From: Pararoseomonas baculiformis
GTDB lineage: Bacteria > Pseudomonadota > Alphaproteobacteria > Acetobacterales > Acetobacteraceae
Reading direction: 5' to 3'
Assembly (NCBI RefSeq): GCF_017813395.1
Contig: NZ_JAGIZB010000012.1
Coordinates: 62,001-126,000, forward strand
DNA: 64,000 bases
The notes below the pieces were generated by a model, which was not told the origin of the DNA, did no database searches, and worked only from the letters and a program-made list of their open reading frames with translations. The position numbers and the translations under genes were made by a program. Below, piece by piece: positions 44,769 through 54,167 of the stretch. Positions within the stretch are counted from its first letter, which is position 1, and every line of letters begins with the position of its first letter.

Positions 44769-45974
44769 ATGCCGCTTTCTGGTTCGGGCCGCCGCCTTGG
44801 TGTTGCGATCGTTGGTGTCGGCGGTGCCGTGGCAACCACGGCCGTCGCGGGGGTCGAGGTTATTCGCCGCGGTTCCAACAGGCTCGATGGGCTTCCCCTC
44901 GCGGATCTTTCCATTGCCGGAATGGCCGATTACCGCGACATGACCTTCGGCGGCTGGGACCTGGACGGCTCCGACCTTGCCGCTGCCGCCGGCAGCCATC
45001 GTGTGCTGAGCGACGCGCAGCTTTCCGAAGCCGGCGATGCCCTCGCGGCCATTCGCCCCTGGCCCGCCGTGGGAAGCGGCGCGTTCTGCCGCGGTGTCAG
45101 CGGCGCCAATAAATACGAGGCGGCGAGCCATCGCGATGCCGTTCGCGCGATCAGTGACGACCTGCGCCGTTTCCGCGAAAGCAGCAGGGCGGAAGGCGTC
45201 GTCATGATCAATCTTGCCTCGACCGAGCGCATGCCCGGCGATGACGAGGCGTTGCACTCGCTGGATGCGTTCGAGCGCGCGCTGGACCGCAACGACCCGG
45301 TCATCGGCCCGGCCATGCTCTATGCCTATGCCGCGATCGAGAGCGGCGTGCCCTATGGCAACTTCACGCCATCGCTGGCGGCCGATGCCCCCGCGCTGAA
45401 GGAATTTGCCAAGCAGCGGAACGTTCCCGTGGCCGGCAAGGACGGCAAGACAGGCCAGACCATGATGAAGACCGTGCTGGCCCCCGCCCTGAAGGCGCGC
45501 GCCTTGCACGTGGATGGCTGGTTCAGCACCAATATCCTCGGCAACCGTGACGGAGAGGCGCTGCGCGACCCGGACAGCCTGGCATCGAAGCTCGATACCA
45601 AGGGGAACGTGCTGGACAGCATGCTGGGCTACCATGTCGAGGACCACCTGGTGGATATCCGCTACTACCGCCCGCGCGGCGACGACAAGGAAGCCTGGGA
45701 CAATATCGACATCTCCGGCTTCCTCGGCCACCGCATGCAGATCAAGGTGAACTTTCTCTGCAAGGACAGCGTCCTGGCCGCTCCGCTCGCGCTGGAGATC
45801 GCCCGTGTGCTCGACCTCGCCCAGCAGCGTGGCCAGGGCGGCGTGCAGGAGCAGCTCTCGGTCTTCTTCAAGGCCCCGATGGTCGCGAACGGCCATGCGC
45901 CTGAGCACGCCTTCCACCTGCAGGAACGCATGCTGATGGACTGGCTGGGGGCGCCACAGGGCTCCGCGCAGTGA
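44769..45974 (+). CDS. ino1: myo-inositol-1-phosphate synthase
   Basis: 401 residues from ATG 44769 (GGGA site upstream). Rossmann motif GVAIVGVGGAVATT at about 11-24, then NLASTE, GNFTPSLAADAPALKEFAKQ (in part), VPVAGKDGKTGQTMMKTVLAP (in part; active-site Lys region) and FLGHRMQIKVNFLCKDS. Converts glucose 6-phosphate to 1L-myo-inositol 1-phosphate with NAD. First gene of the biosynthetic operon. The synthase is uncommon in Proteobacteria except in special pathways. Confidence 0.92.
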   Translation: MPLSGSGRRLGVAIVGVGGAVATTAVAGVEVIRRGSNRLDGLPLADLSIAGMADYRDMTFGGWDLDGSDLAAAAGSHRVLSDAQLSEAGDALAAIRPWPAVGSGAFCRGVSGANKYEAASHRDAVRAISDDLRRFRESSRAEGVVMINLASTERMPGDDEALHSLDAFERALDRNDPVIGPAMLYAYAAIESGVPYGNFTPSLAADAPALKEFAKQRNVPVAGKDGKTGQTMMKTVLAPALKARALHVDGWFSTNILGNRDGEALRDPDSLASKLDTKGNVLDSMLGYHVEDHLVDIRYYRPRGDDKEAWDNIDISGFLGHRMQIKVNFLCKDSVLAAPLALEIARVLDLAQQRGQGGVQEQLSVFFKAPMVANGHAPEHAFHLQERMLMDWLGAPQGSAQ

Positions 45975-46879
45975 CTGACGGGGTCGCGCCCGCGGAGGCC
46001 CCGCCGGCGCGCATCCTCGGCCTTCTGCGCGAACTGGGCGAGCTCAAGCGCATCCGCTCCGCCGCCCATGAGGGCTCGATTGCGGAGCGGCATTTCGCGG
46101 CGGCCTGGGCTGCCCTCGCCTCCGGTCGCTCCCCCGATGAGACCTGGCGGGCCGCCACGGCCTCCGCCCTCGCTGCCACCCGCCTGGGCGACATCGATGG
46201 CCGCGTGCTCGCCACCCTAGGCATCGAGCGGGGAGGGGCCGAGGCTATTCTCGCCCGTGCCCTGGACGAGGCCGCGGAGGAGATCGATCCCGCCCTGCGC
46301 GCCGAACTGCGCGCCCTGCCCGATGCGGAGGCCGCGCCGCCGCCCTTCGTCGCGCAGCTCGCGCGCCAGCCCCGCGCGGGCGTCACATGCCCCGGGCGCC
46401 CGCGCCTTCTGCTCGAGCCGCCGGAGAACCACGCAGAGCACTGCCTCATCACCGCCGTCTATGGCGTGATCCTCGCGCCCTTCTATGGCGCGCGGCCCGG
46501 CATCGTCTTCCTCGCCTCCCTTGCGCACCACCTGCACAACGCCATCATCCCGGATTCCGGATTCGCCGGAGAGGTGCTGCTGGGCGAGCAGCTGGAACCA
46601 GCCTTCGCCCGCGCCACGGAGATGGCCCTGGCCGGATTGCCGGATGCCGTGGCCGAGAAGGTGCGGGAGGCCCGCCGCATCCTGCCCGATGCCGGCACGC
46701 CCGAGGGCCGCGCCTTCCATGCCGCGGACACGCTGGACCGCGTGCTGCAAATCGAGCAGCACCTGCGGGCAGGCAAGGCCACCATGCGTTACGTGCTGCA
46801 GGACATGGAGCTGGTGCATGCCGGCCCCGTGCGCGGCTTCCAGGACCGTCTGCTCTCCGCCATGGGCCTCGCGGCATGA
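45971..46879 (+). CDS. HD-domain-like protein
   Basis: 302 residues; GTG 45971 overlaps the ino1 stop (GTGA). The central ENHAEHCLITAVYGVI, FLASLAHHLHNAIIPDSGFAGE (in part) and FHAADTLDRVLQIEQH (about 235-250) follow the H...HH/HN...D order of HD hydrolases of the YfbR type. The N-terminal 130 residues are helical. It might remove the phosphate from an inositol-phosphate intermediate; that is inference, and the HD pair is atypical (His-Asn). Confidence 0.6.
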   Translation: MTDGVAPAEAPPARILGLLRELGELKRIRSAAHEGSIAERHFAAAWAALASGRSPDETWRAATASALAATRLGDIDGRVLATLGIERGGAEAILARALDEAAEEIDPALRAELRALPDAEAAPPPFVAQLARQPRAGVTCPGRPRLLLEPPENHAEHCLITAVYGVILAPFYGARPGIVFLASLAHHLHNAIIPDSGFAGEVLLGEQLEPAFARATEMALAGLPDAVAEKVREARRILPDAGTPEGRAFHAADTLDRVLQIEQHLRAGKATMRYVLQDMELVHAGPVRGFQDRLLSAMGLAA

Positions 46880-47985
46880 CACCGGACACGCCGCACTCCG
46901 TCCGCGATGCGGCTGGGCGCCGCTGGCCCGTGATCGACGGCATCGTCTTCGCCCGCGCCTCCCGCCCCGAGCTGGCCGGGGAGGCATTGGCCCGGCTGGA
47001 CAAGGGCGATCGGGACGGCGCGCTGGTGCAGCTGCTCGCTGACCAGGATGACTGGTGGCGTGGGCCCACTGCCGATGAGGCCGCGCTGCGCGCCCTGGTG
47101 CGGGACCGCGCGGCGCTGACCTTGCGCGAGGCGATGGCGCATCTCGCCTGGGGACCCGTGGGCGACTATTTCGCGCATCGCTGGAGTGACCCGACCTTCC
47201 TTGCGGGCCTGGCGCTGATGGAGGCGCACTGGACCGCTCCACGCAGCTCCTTCGAACTTGCCTGTGGCATCGGCCACTACCTGCGCGCGCTGCTGCAGCG
47301 CGGCGTGGCCTGCACGGGTGCGGATGTGGTCTTCGCCAAGCTCTGGGTGGCGCGCCACTGGGTGGCGCCCGCGGCGGAGCTGGTCTGCCTGGATGCCGCC
47401 CTTGCCCCCTGGCCTGTCGCGGAAGATGCGCGCTTCGACCTCGTGGCCTGCCACGACGCCTTCTACTTCCTTGAGCCCAAGGGCGCGATCCTGGCCCGGC
47501 TCCGCCGCCTGGCCGGCGATGCGGGCTGGCTTGCCATCGCCCATGTCCACAATCGCGACTGGCCGAACCTTTCCGCCGGCGCTGCGGTAACGGCGGAGGA
47601 GCTGGCGGCCCTCTTCCCGGATGGCAGGGTGTATGACGACGCCGAGCTCACCCGCGCCGCGCTGGAGCAACGGGTGCCGCAATCCGCCCCGCCCACCGCG
47701 CTCATGGGCGCCGAGGCCTTCTCGGTCGCCGCCGGCCCCGGCCTTCTTCCCGCCCAGGCCGTGACGGGCCGCCTTGCCCTTCCGCCCGAAGGCGTGGCGC
47801 TGCGCCGCAACCCGCTCCTGCACGAGGGCGTCATTGCCTGGCCATCCGAGCGTTACGCGCGGGAATACGGGCCGCGCGCGACCTATCCCGCGGCGTCGGA
47901 CGCACCGGAACGCGCGCTGTCCGGCGCAGCCACCGCGCATTGGGCTCTGCGCCGCGAACTTCTGGACCTGCCCGAGCGATGGTGA
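46876..47985 (+). CDS. Class I SAM-dependent methyltransferase-like protein
   Basis: 369 residues; ATGA overlap. SSFELACGIGHYLRALLQRG (about 127-146) is motif I, VCLDAALAPWPV and FDLVACHDAFYFLEP (about 191-205) motifs III and IV. An N-terminal extension (1-120) and a C-terminal extension (270-369) are unusual for a plain methyltransferase. Substrate unknown; probably modifies the inositol or sugar part. Confidence 0.78.
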   Translation: MTPDTPHSVRDAAGRRWPVIDGIVFARASRPELAGEALARLDKGDRDGALVQLLADQDDWWRGPTADEAALRALVRDRAALTLREAMAHLAWGPVGDYFAHRWSDPTFLAGLALMEAHWTAPRSSFELACGIGHYLRALLQRGVACTGADVVFAKLWVARHWVAPAAELVCLDAALAPWPVAEDARFDLVACHDAFYFLEPKGAILARLRRLAGDAGWLAIAHVHNRDWPNLSAGAAVTAEELAALFPDGRVYDDAELTRAALEQRVPQSAPPTALMGAEAFSVAAGPGLLPAQAVTGRLALPPEGVALRRNPLLHEGVIAWPSERYAREYGPRATYPAASDAPERALSGAATAHWALRRELLDLPERW

Positions 47986-49031
47986 CGGCGCTGGTGGCCC
48001 CTGTGGCCTGCTCCCCCTCGCGCAGCCTGGGCTGGGGCATCGTGGGATATGGCTGGGTGGCGCGCGACTACGCAGCACCGGCCATGCTGGCGGCCGGCCA
48101 CGCGCTGCGTGCCGTCAGTGATCCCAGCCCCGCTGCGCGGGAGGCCGCCCGCGCCGCCTATCCGGGCGCGGCGCTTCATGGCGACCTCGCGCCGATGCTG
48201 GCCGATCCCGCGGTGCAGGCGATCTATGTCGCCACGCCGAACCACCTGCACCGCGCCGCGGTCGAGGCCTGCGCCGCCGCGGGCAAGGCGGTGCTCTGCG
48301 AGAAGCCCATGGCCGCGACGCTGGCGGATGCCGAGGCGATGGCAGCAGCCGCGCGACGCGCCGGAATCCTCTACGGCACCGCCTTCGACCAGCGGCACCA
48401 CCCCGCCCATGCGGCGATCCGCGAGGCGCTTTCCGGCGGGCTGATCGGCACGCCCACCGCGATCCGCATCGCCTATGCCTGCTGGCTCGGCCCGGGATGG
48501 AGCGTGACGGGGGAGGGGGACAACTGGCGCGCCGATCCGGCCCGCGCCGGCGGCGGGGCATTGATGGACCTTGCCCCGCACGGCCTCGACCTGGCGGACT
48601 ACCTGCTGGGCGAGCCGATCGAGACGATCGCCGCGCTCACCCAGCGCCGGGTGCAGGATTATGCCGTGGATGATGGCGCGCTGCTCATCGGGCGCACGGC
48701 GGGCGGGGTGCTGGTGCAAATGCACGTCGCCTATAACTGCCCCGACGCGCTTCCGCGCCGCCGGCTGGAGGTGCTGGGCAGCACGGGCCAGATCCTGGCG
48801 GAGAACACCATGGGCCAGGATGCCGGCGGCCGGGTGACGCACACGGACCGGCTCGGCCGCAGTGCCGCCCTGCCCGTGCCGGATGCCGAGGCCTCGCCTT
48901 TCGCGCGCCAGATGGCCGCTTTCGCCAGGGCCCTGGCCAGTGGCGACCGCACCAGCTTCAGCGCTTCGCGGGACCTGCACACCATGCAGCTGCTGCACCG
49001 CGCCTATGCCGGGGACCCCGCATGCCACTGA
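47979..49031 (+). CDS. Gfo/Idh/MocA family oxidoreductase
   Basis: 350 residues from ATG 47979 (7-base overlap with the methyltransferase; GTG 47982 is an alternative). WGIVGYGWVARDY is the NAD(P) motif, VATPNHLHRAAVEACAAAGK (in part) and VLCEKPMA supply the EKP Lys, and DLAPHGLDLADYLLGEP carries the catalytic Asp/His. Members oxidise inositols and sugar derivatives; fits a cyclitol pathway. Confidence 0.9.
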   Translation: MVTALVAPVACSPSRSLGWGIVGYGWVARDYAAPAMLAAGHALRAVSDPSPAAREAARAAYPGAALHGDLAPMLADPAVQAIYVATPNHLHRAAVEACAAAGKAVLCEKPMAATLADAEAMAAAARRAGILYGTAFDQRHHPAHAAIREALSGGLIGTPTAIRIAYACWLGPGWSVTGEGDNWRADPARAGGGALMDLAPHGLDLADYLLGEPIETIAALTQRRVQDYAVDDGALLIGRTAGGVLVQMHVAYNCPDALPRRRLEVLGSTGQILAENTMGQDAGGRVTHTDRLGRSAALPVPDAEASPFARQMAAFARALASGDRTSFSASRDLHTMQLLHRAYAGDPACH

Positions 49032-49873
49032 CACCCTGGGCCTGCGCGAATTGCGGATTCTGGCAGAAGCATTTCGAACCGCGCTCCTGCCCGGTCTGCG
49101 ACGATACGCGCAACGACCTGCCGCATGATGGCTGGCACTTCCTGCCCGAGGAGGAGGTGGCCGCGCGGCTGACCGGCTCCTGGAAGCGGCTGGACCGCGA
49201 CATGGTGGCCTTCACCACCAGCCCGCCCTTCGGCCTGAACGGCACGGGCTGGCTGCTGCTGCATGAGGACGGCAATACCGCCTTCGAGGCGGCCCCCTAC
49301 TACACGCCCGCGATGATCGAGGAGATCCGCCGCCTAGGCGGCATCCGCTTCCTCGCGGCCTCGCACTGCCACGGCTACGGCGCGCTGTGGCAGCTGCAGG
49401 ACGTGTTCCAGCCCGAGGTCCTGGCCATCCAGAAGGATGACCTGCGGATGACAAAGGCCTTCCGCGTCACCTGGCCCTATGACGAGGCGCTGCAGCTGCG
49501 GCCGGGCCAGGTGCTGATGCATGTCGGCGGCCATTACGAAGGCCAGGCGGTGCTGCACGATACCGCCCGCAACACCCTCTTCTGCGGTGACGCCTTCAAG
49601 GTGGACCAGGGGACGGATGGCGAGAACCTCGCTGTCTCCACCCACAAGGCCTTCCACAAGGACATCCCGCTGACGCCGAACGAGGTGCGCAAGTACCGCG
49701 ACGTCATCGGCCGCATGGCCTTCGACACGGTCTGCACCCCTTTCGAGCACGCGCGGGGCATCACCCGCGACATCGCGCTGGCGGTGCTGGACGACCAGCT
49801 GCGCGGGCCGCCGGGGGTGCGTCACATCCCCATGGAAGAACTGCGCCGCCGCGCGGAGGAGAACGCCAGATGA
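49022..49873 (+). CDS. Zinc-ribbon metallo-beta-lactamase-fold protein with altered metal motif
   Basis: 283 residues. Residues 8-26 (CANCGFWQKHFEPRSCPVC) form a four-Cys zinc ribbon. The fold core has LAASHCHGYGALWQL, where the usual HxHxDH reads HCHGYG, then MHVGGHYEGQAVLH, FCGDAF and CTPFEHARGI. The Asp-His pair of the family is lost, so metal binding or chemistry may differ. ATGA-type overlap with the YcaO gene. Confidence 0.75.
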   Translation: MPLTPWACANCGFWQKHFEPRSCPVCDDTRNDLPHDGWHFLPEEEVAARLTGSWKRLDRDMVAFTTSPPFGLNGTGWLLLHEDGNTAFEAAPYYTPAMIEEIRRLGGIRFLAASHCHGYGALWQLQDVFQPEVLAIQKDDLRMTKAFRVTWPYDEALQLRPGQVLMHVGGHYEGQAVLHDTARNTLFCGDAFKVDQGTDGENLAVSTHKAFHKDIPLTPNEVRKYRDVIGRMAFDTVCTPFEHARGITRDIALAVLDDQLRGPPGVRHIPMEELRRRAEENAR

Positions 49874-51348
49874 GCGACGAACTGCGCCGGGTTGCGGATG
49901 CCTTCCGCGCCACCATGCCCAAGGACGCCCACGTCACCATCTTCCGGATCGACCATCTGGATCGCACCGGCATTCCCGTGGTGCAGGCGAATCTCATCCT
50001 TGAGAACGAGCCCGCTACCACGGGCTATGGCTACGGCTTCACCGAGGTGGAGGCAGAGGTCGGCGCCCTCGGCGAGCTCTGCGAGGAGGTGCATTGCGGC
50101 GTGGCCGTGAAGCAGCTGCCGCGTGTCATGGGCAGCTATGCCGAACTCTCCCGCAGCCGTGCCGTCATTGATCCGCTCACCCTCTGCCTGCCCGCCGGAT
50201 CGCGCTACGCGCCGGAGATGGAGCTCTCCTGGGTGGAGGCACGCCGCTGGCCCTCGGGCGAGGCGGTGCTGGTGCCGCGCGAATGGGTGGCCGCCTATCC
50301 CTACCAGCTGGGAGAAGCGCCGCGCCTCATCACCCCCATCACCAACGGGCTGGGCGCCGGCTTCGACATGGAGCACGCCATCGCCCACGGCATCATGGAG
50401 GCTCTGCAGCGGGACGGTAACGTCCTGTCCTACCGCGCGCTCGACCAGGGCGCAGTGGTGGAGCCCGACGCGGTGCCGGACCCGCAGGTGCGGGGGCTTC
50501 TGGACCATCTCCGTTCCCTCGGGATCGACGTGATGGTGAAGCTCGCCGCCACGGATTTCGGCATGGCGAATCTCTATGTCGTGGGAGACGACCGGGGCCG
50601 TCCGACCGCACCGATCCAGGTCACCTCCTGCGGCGAGGCGGTCAGCCCGGACCGGGACCGCACGCTCCGCAAGGCACTGCTGGAGTTCTGCGGCTCCCGC
50701 GCCCGCAAGGCCGCCACCCACGGGCCCATCCCCCTTCTGCGCGCCTCCCTCCCCGCCGATTACGTCGAGCGCCAGATCGGGGTGGCCATGTATGAGGAGG
50801 AGGAGTCCCGCGCCCTCGACGCCATGGTGGAGTGGATGGACAAGGACGCCGCCGTGCTGCGCGGGCGCCTCGCCGATAACGTCCTCTCCTCCCGCAGCCG
50901 CCGGCCCTTCTCCTCCCTTCCCACCGTTCCGGCCGCCGCCGTCGCGAATTCCGGCGACCGGCTGGCACTGCTCGTGGAGCGCCTGGCGGCCGAGGGGCTG
51001 GAGGTGCTCACGGTGGACTGCTCCCCGCCTGATCATGCCGTGCGCGTGGTGAAGGTGATCGTGCCCGGCCTGGAGAGCGAGACGATGAGCTATCACCGCA
51101 TCGGCTGGCGCGGCGTGCGCCGCCTGCGCGATCGTTCGGACCCGCTTATCCTCAGCGCGCCGCGGGAGGGCGCGAAGCGCGTGCGCCTGCGCCCGGAGGA
51201 CGAGGCCCGCTGTGGCGGCCCCGCCTGGTTCGACGCCGCGCTCGCGGACCGCCTCGTCGGCACGCTCTACCCGCTCTACCGCGAGAGCGGGACCTTCTCC
51301 GCCCAACTCGCGCTGGCGGCCCAGCGCGGGGAGGCCGTGCCGGCATGA
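49870..51348 (+). CDS. YcaO-family ATP-dependent enzyme
   Basis: 492 residues. GYGYGFTEVEAEVGALGELCEE (in part; about 52-73), NGLGAGFDMEHAIAHGIMEALQRD (in part; 159-182) and ALLEFCGSRARK (269-280) are the three Glu/Arg-rich ATP-binding segments of YcaO domains. A C-terminal extension (350-492) has VKVIVPGLES, common in YcaO proteins. YcaO enzymes activate amide carbonyls to form azolines, amidines or thioamides. No TfuA or E1-like partner is visible. Confidence 0.87.
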   Translation: MSDELRRVADAFRATMPKDAHVTIFRIDHLDRTGIPVVQANLILENEPATTGYGYGFTEVEAEVGALGELCEEVHCGVAVKQLPRVMGSYAELSRSRAVIDPLTLCLPAGSRYAPEMELSWVEARRWPSGEAVLVPREWVAAYPYQLGEAPRLITPITNGLGAGFDMEHAIAHGIMEALQRDGNVLSYRALDQGAVVEPDAVPDPQVRGLLDHLRSLGIDVMVKLAATDFGMANLYVVGDDRGRPTAPIQVTSCGEAVSPDRDRTLRKALLEFCGSRARKAATHGPIPLLRASLPADYVERQIGVAMYEEEESRALDAMVEWMDKDAAVLRGRLADNVLSSRSRRPFSSLPTVPAAAVANSGDRLALLVERLAAEGLEVLTVDCSPPDHAVRVVKVIVPGLESETMSYHRIGWRGVRRLRDRSDPLILSAPREGAKRVRLRPEDEARCGGPAWFDAALADRLVGTLYPLYRESGTFSAQLALAAQRGEAVPA

Positions 51349-52181
51349 GCCTTCGCTTCGCCTACAACACCAATGGCGCCGCCAATCACCGGCTGGCCGA
51401 TGCCGTCGCGATCATCGCCGATGCCGGCTACCACGGCGTGGCGCTGACTCTGGACCACCATCACCTCGACCCGATGGAGGAAGGCTGGGAACGCCGCGCC
51501 GAGGCGCTGGCGCGCGACTTGGCCGCCCGGAAGCTCGGCTGCGTGATCGAGACGGGCGCGCGCTATCTCCTGGACCCGCGCGCGAAGCACGAGCCCACGC
51601 TGCTGACGCCCACGCGCGAGGGGCGCGACCGGCGCGTGGCCTTCCTCAACCGCGCCACCGATATCGGTGCCATCCTCGGCGCGGAGGCGGTTTCCTTCTG
51701 GGCCGGCGTGCCGCGCCCGGGCGTGGATCGCCAGCAGGCAGCGAGCTGGCTTCGCGAGGGCGTGGCGCGGGTGCTGGAGCACGCGCAGTCCCGGGGCATG
51801 ACGGCCGCGCTGGAGCCAGAGCCGGGCATGCTGGTGGAGACTGTGGACGATTGGTCCGCCCTGGGCCTGCCCGGCCTTACCCTGGCGCTGGATCTTGGCC
51901 ACCTGCTGGTGACGGGCGAGCGGGATCCGGCCGCGGCCGTGCGCGAATTTTCCCCACATCTCGGCACGGTGGCGATCGAGGACATGGCGCGCGGCGTCCA
52001 TGTCCACCTGCCCTTCGGGGAGGGCGACATGGACCTTCCCGGCTGCCTCGACGCGCTGGAGGGAATCGGCTTCTCCCGCCTCGTCTGCGTCGAGCTCTCG
52101 CGCGAGAGCCACCGCGCCGACACCATGATCCCGCAATCGCTGGCATGGCTGCAGGCCTGCCGAGAGGCACGCGCCGCGTGA
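51345..52181 (+). CDS. Sugar-phosphate isomerase/epimerase-like TIM barrel
   Basis: 278 residues. The AP_endonuc_2 fold: LRFAYNTNGAANHRL, IADAGYHGVALTLDHHHLD, AALEPEPGML, ALDLGHLLVTGE and VCVELSRESHR supply the Glu, Asp and His metal ligands along the barrel. Such enzymes isomerise keto-inositols or ketoses. ATGA overlap with YcaO and GTGA with the glycosyltransferase. Confidence 0.85.
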   Translation: MSLRFAYNTNGAANHRLADAVAIIADAGYHGVALTLDHHHLDPMEEGWERRAEALARDLAARKLGCVIETGARYLLDPRAKHEPTLLTPTREGRDRRVAFLNRATDIGAILGAEAVSFWAGVPRPGVDRQQAASWLREGVARVLEHAQSRGMTAALEPEPGMLVETVDDWSALGLPGLTLALDLGHLLVTGERDPAAAVREFSPHLGTVAIEDMARGVHVHLPFGEGDMDLPGCLDALEGIGFSRLVCVELSRESHRADTMIPQSLAWLQACREARAA

Positions 52182-53416
52182 GGGTACTTTTTCTCTCCCG
52201 CCGCTTCTTCCCCGCGATCAGCGGGATGAGCGTCTACGCCATCAACCTGCTCCGCCAGCTCGCCGCGGCCGGCCATGACGTGACGATGGTGAGCCAGTAC
52301 CGCGGCGATGCGGCGGGCACGAAGGTCTATGGCGGCGGCCCGCCGCCGGAGGTGCCCGGCATCCGCGTCATTGGCCGCCGCTCCCTGGGCGAGGAGGCCT
52401 TCTCCGCGCCCGGCGGCGCCGATTTCGAGCGGGACGTGGAGGACATGGTGGAGACCATCCTCGCCGAGCATGCGCGACAGCCTTTCGACGTGCTGCACGC
52501 GCAGTATGGGTACCCCAATGGCTGGTCCGTGCTGCTCGCCGCGCAGCGCATCGGCGTGCCCACCATTGTCTCCATCCAGGGCGGGGACGGCCACTGGGTC
52601 GGTTCCTGCTGCGAGACGCACCGCCAGGCCATGCTGCGCGTGCTGAACCACGCGGACCGCCTGCTGATCGGCTGCGACAGCTTCGCGCAGGAGGTGGTGG
52701 AGCGCCTGGGCGTGCCGCGGGACCGCTTCACCATCGTGCCCGGCGCGGTGGAGGTGCAGCGCTTCCATCCCGCCCTGGACTACGCCCCCGGCAAGGCCGC
52801 CGATCCCGTGCGCCTGTTCTATCACGGCCGCGTGGACCGCCGGAAAGGCGCGCTCGACTTCCTGGACGCGCTGGCGATGCTGCGCGCGCAGGGCGTGCCC
52901 TTCGCCGCCACGATCAGCGGGATCGGCCCGGATCTCGACGCCTGCGTGGCGCGCGATGCCGAGCTTGGCCTCGGCTCGCGTTTCTCCGGCTATGCCGACT
53001 ACGAGGCGGCGCCCGCCCTCTACCGGGCGCAGGACGTCTTCGTCTCCCCCACCTATGCCGAGGGCTTCTCCAACACGGTGCTGGAGGCGATGGCGAGCGG
53101 CCTCGCCACCGTCTCCTGCGATGCGGTGGGCGTCCGCGACTGCCTGCGCCATGAGGAGAACGGCCTGCTCTCCCAACCCGGCGACGTGCCCGCCCTGGCG
53201 CGGAATCTCCGCCGTATCATCGAGGATGCGCCGCTGCGCGCCCGCCTGGCCGGCAATGCCCTGGAGGAGTGCCGCCGGACCTATTCCTGGGAGGCGGTGG
53301 GCCGCCAGATCATGGGCATCTACGAGGAGCTGCGCGGCACCGCCCCCGATACGGGTTTCGACCCCGTCCTGCCAGTGAGCGAGTGCCGCTTCCGCGCGGC
53401 ACCGCATCTGCTCTGA
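52178..53416 (+). CDS. GT4-family glycosyltransferase (MshA-like layout)
   Basis: 412 residues from GTG 52178. VRVLFLSRRFFPAISGMSVY is the acceptor-site Rossmann start, YHGRVDRRKGALDFL (215-229) the phosphate loop with Arg/Lys, and PTYAEGFSNTVLEAMASG (291-308) the E-x7-E nucleotide-sugar site. With ino1 and a PIG-L deacetylase in the same operon it could join N-acetylglucosamine to inositol phosphate, as MshA does; the acceptor is not proven by sequence. Confidence 0.85.
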   Translation: MRVLFLSRRFFPAISGMSVYAINLLRQLAAAGHDVTMVSQYRGDAAGTKVYGGGPPPEVPGIRVIGRRSLGEEAFSAPGGADFERDVEDMVETILAEHARQPFDVLHAQYGYPNGWSVLLAAQRIGVPTIVSIQGGDGHWVGSCCETHRQAMLRVLNHADRLLIGCDSFAQEVVERLGVPRDRFTIVPGAVEVQRFHPALDYAPGKAADPVRLFYHGRVDRRKGALDFLDALAMLRAQGVPFAATISGIGPDLDACVARDAELGLGSRFSGYADYEAAPALYRAQDVFVSPTYAEGFSNTVLEAMASGLATVSCDAVGVRDCLRHEENGLLSQPGDVPALARNLRRIIEDAPLRARLAGNALEECRRTYSWEAVGRQIMGIYEELRGTAPDTGFDPVLPVSECRFRAAPHLL

Positions 53417-53429
53417 TGCGCGCCACGGC

Positions 53430-54167
53430 ATGAGAACGGCCCTCGCCCTCTCGCCCCATCTCGACGATGCCGCCTTCTCCGCCGGCGGGGCGCTGGCGCG
53501 GATGGCCGCCGAGGGCTGGCAGGTGGTGGTAGCCACGCTCTTCACCGCAACGGTGCCCGGGCCGAAAGGCTTCGCCCTGGCCTGCCAGACCGACAAGGGC
53601 ATCCCGCCCGAGGCCGACTACATGGCCATGCGGCGCGCGGAGGACGAAGCGGCCTGCGCCGCCCTGGGCGCGCGCGCCCTGCATCTGCCGCTGCGCGAGG
53701 CACCGCATCGTGGCTACAACGATGCCTCGACGCTCTTCGGCTGCCCGCGCTCCTGCGACACCGCCCATCTCGATGCGGCTGATGTCATCCGGGCTTTGCT
53801 GCCCGAGCTGCGGCCGGACCTGCTTCTCGCCCCGCAGGCCATCGGCGGGCATGTGGACCATGTGCTGACCGTGCGCGCGCTGCAGATCCTTGGCCTGCCC
53901 CTGCCAATCCTGTGGTGGCGCGACTTCCCCTATGCCACACGCGCCGACACGCCGCGGCGACCCTTCGAAACCCTCTTCGCCGGGCTGCGCGAGGCCGAGT
54001 TTCCCGCGGATATCACGGCCCGGCACCGGGCCTGCGCCGCCTATGCGACCCAGCTCGGCTATCAGTTCGGCGGCCCGGAAGGCCTGGCCCGCGCCCTGGA
54101 AGCGGCAGGCGGGACGGAGCGGATGCGTGTGGAGGGCGAGGCGCCTTTCCTGCCGGGCAGCCCCTGA
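53430..54167 (+). CDS. PIG-L family deacetylase (MshB-like)
   Basis: 245 residues. PHLDDA (9-14) and GGHVDHV (139-145) are the zinc and catalytic motifs of GlcNAc-PI/GlcNAc-Ins de-N-acetylases (canonical PHPDD, with Leu here). Starts 13 bases after the GT4 gene. Likely removes an acetyl group from the sugar made by the neighbouring transferase. Confidence 0.88.
   Translation: MRTALALSPHLDDAAFSAGGALARMAAEGWQVVVATLFTATVPGPKGFALACQTDKGIPPEADYMAMRRAEDEAACAALGARALHLPLREAPHRGYNDASTLFGCPRSCDTAHLDAADVIRALLPELRPDLLLAPQAIGGHVDHVLTVRALQILGLPLPILWWRDFPYATRADTPRRPFETLFAGLREAEFPADITARHRACAAYATQLGYQFGGPEGLARALEAAGGTERMRVEGEAPFLPGSP

Noticed and set aside
44628-45917. Minus-strand open frame opposite ino1
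   Set aside because: The plus strand encodes a clear myo-inositol-1-phosphate synthase; the minus frame has no family pattern.
44769-54167. Complete mycothiol biosynthesis
   Set aside because: No MshC (cysteine ligase) or MshD (acetyltransferase) homologue is present, so only the early-step resemblance is kept.
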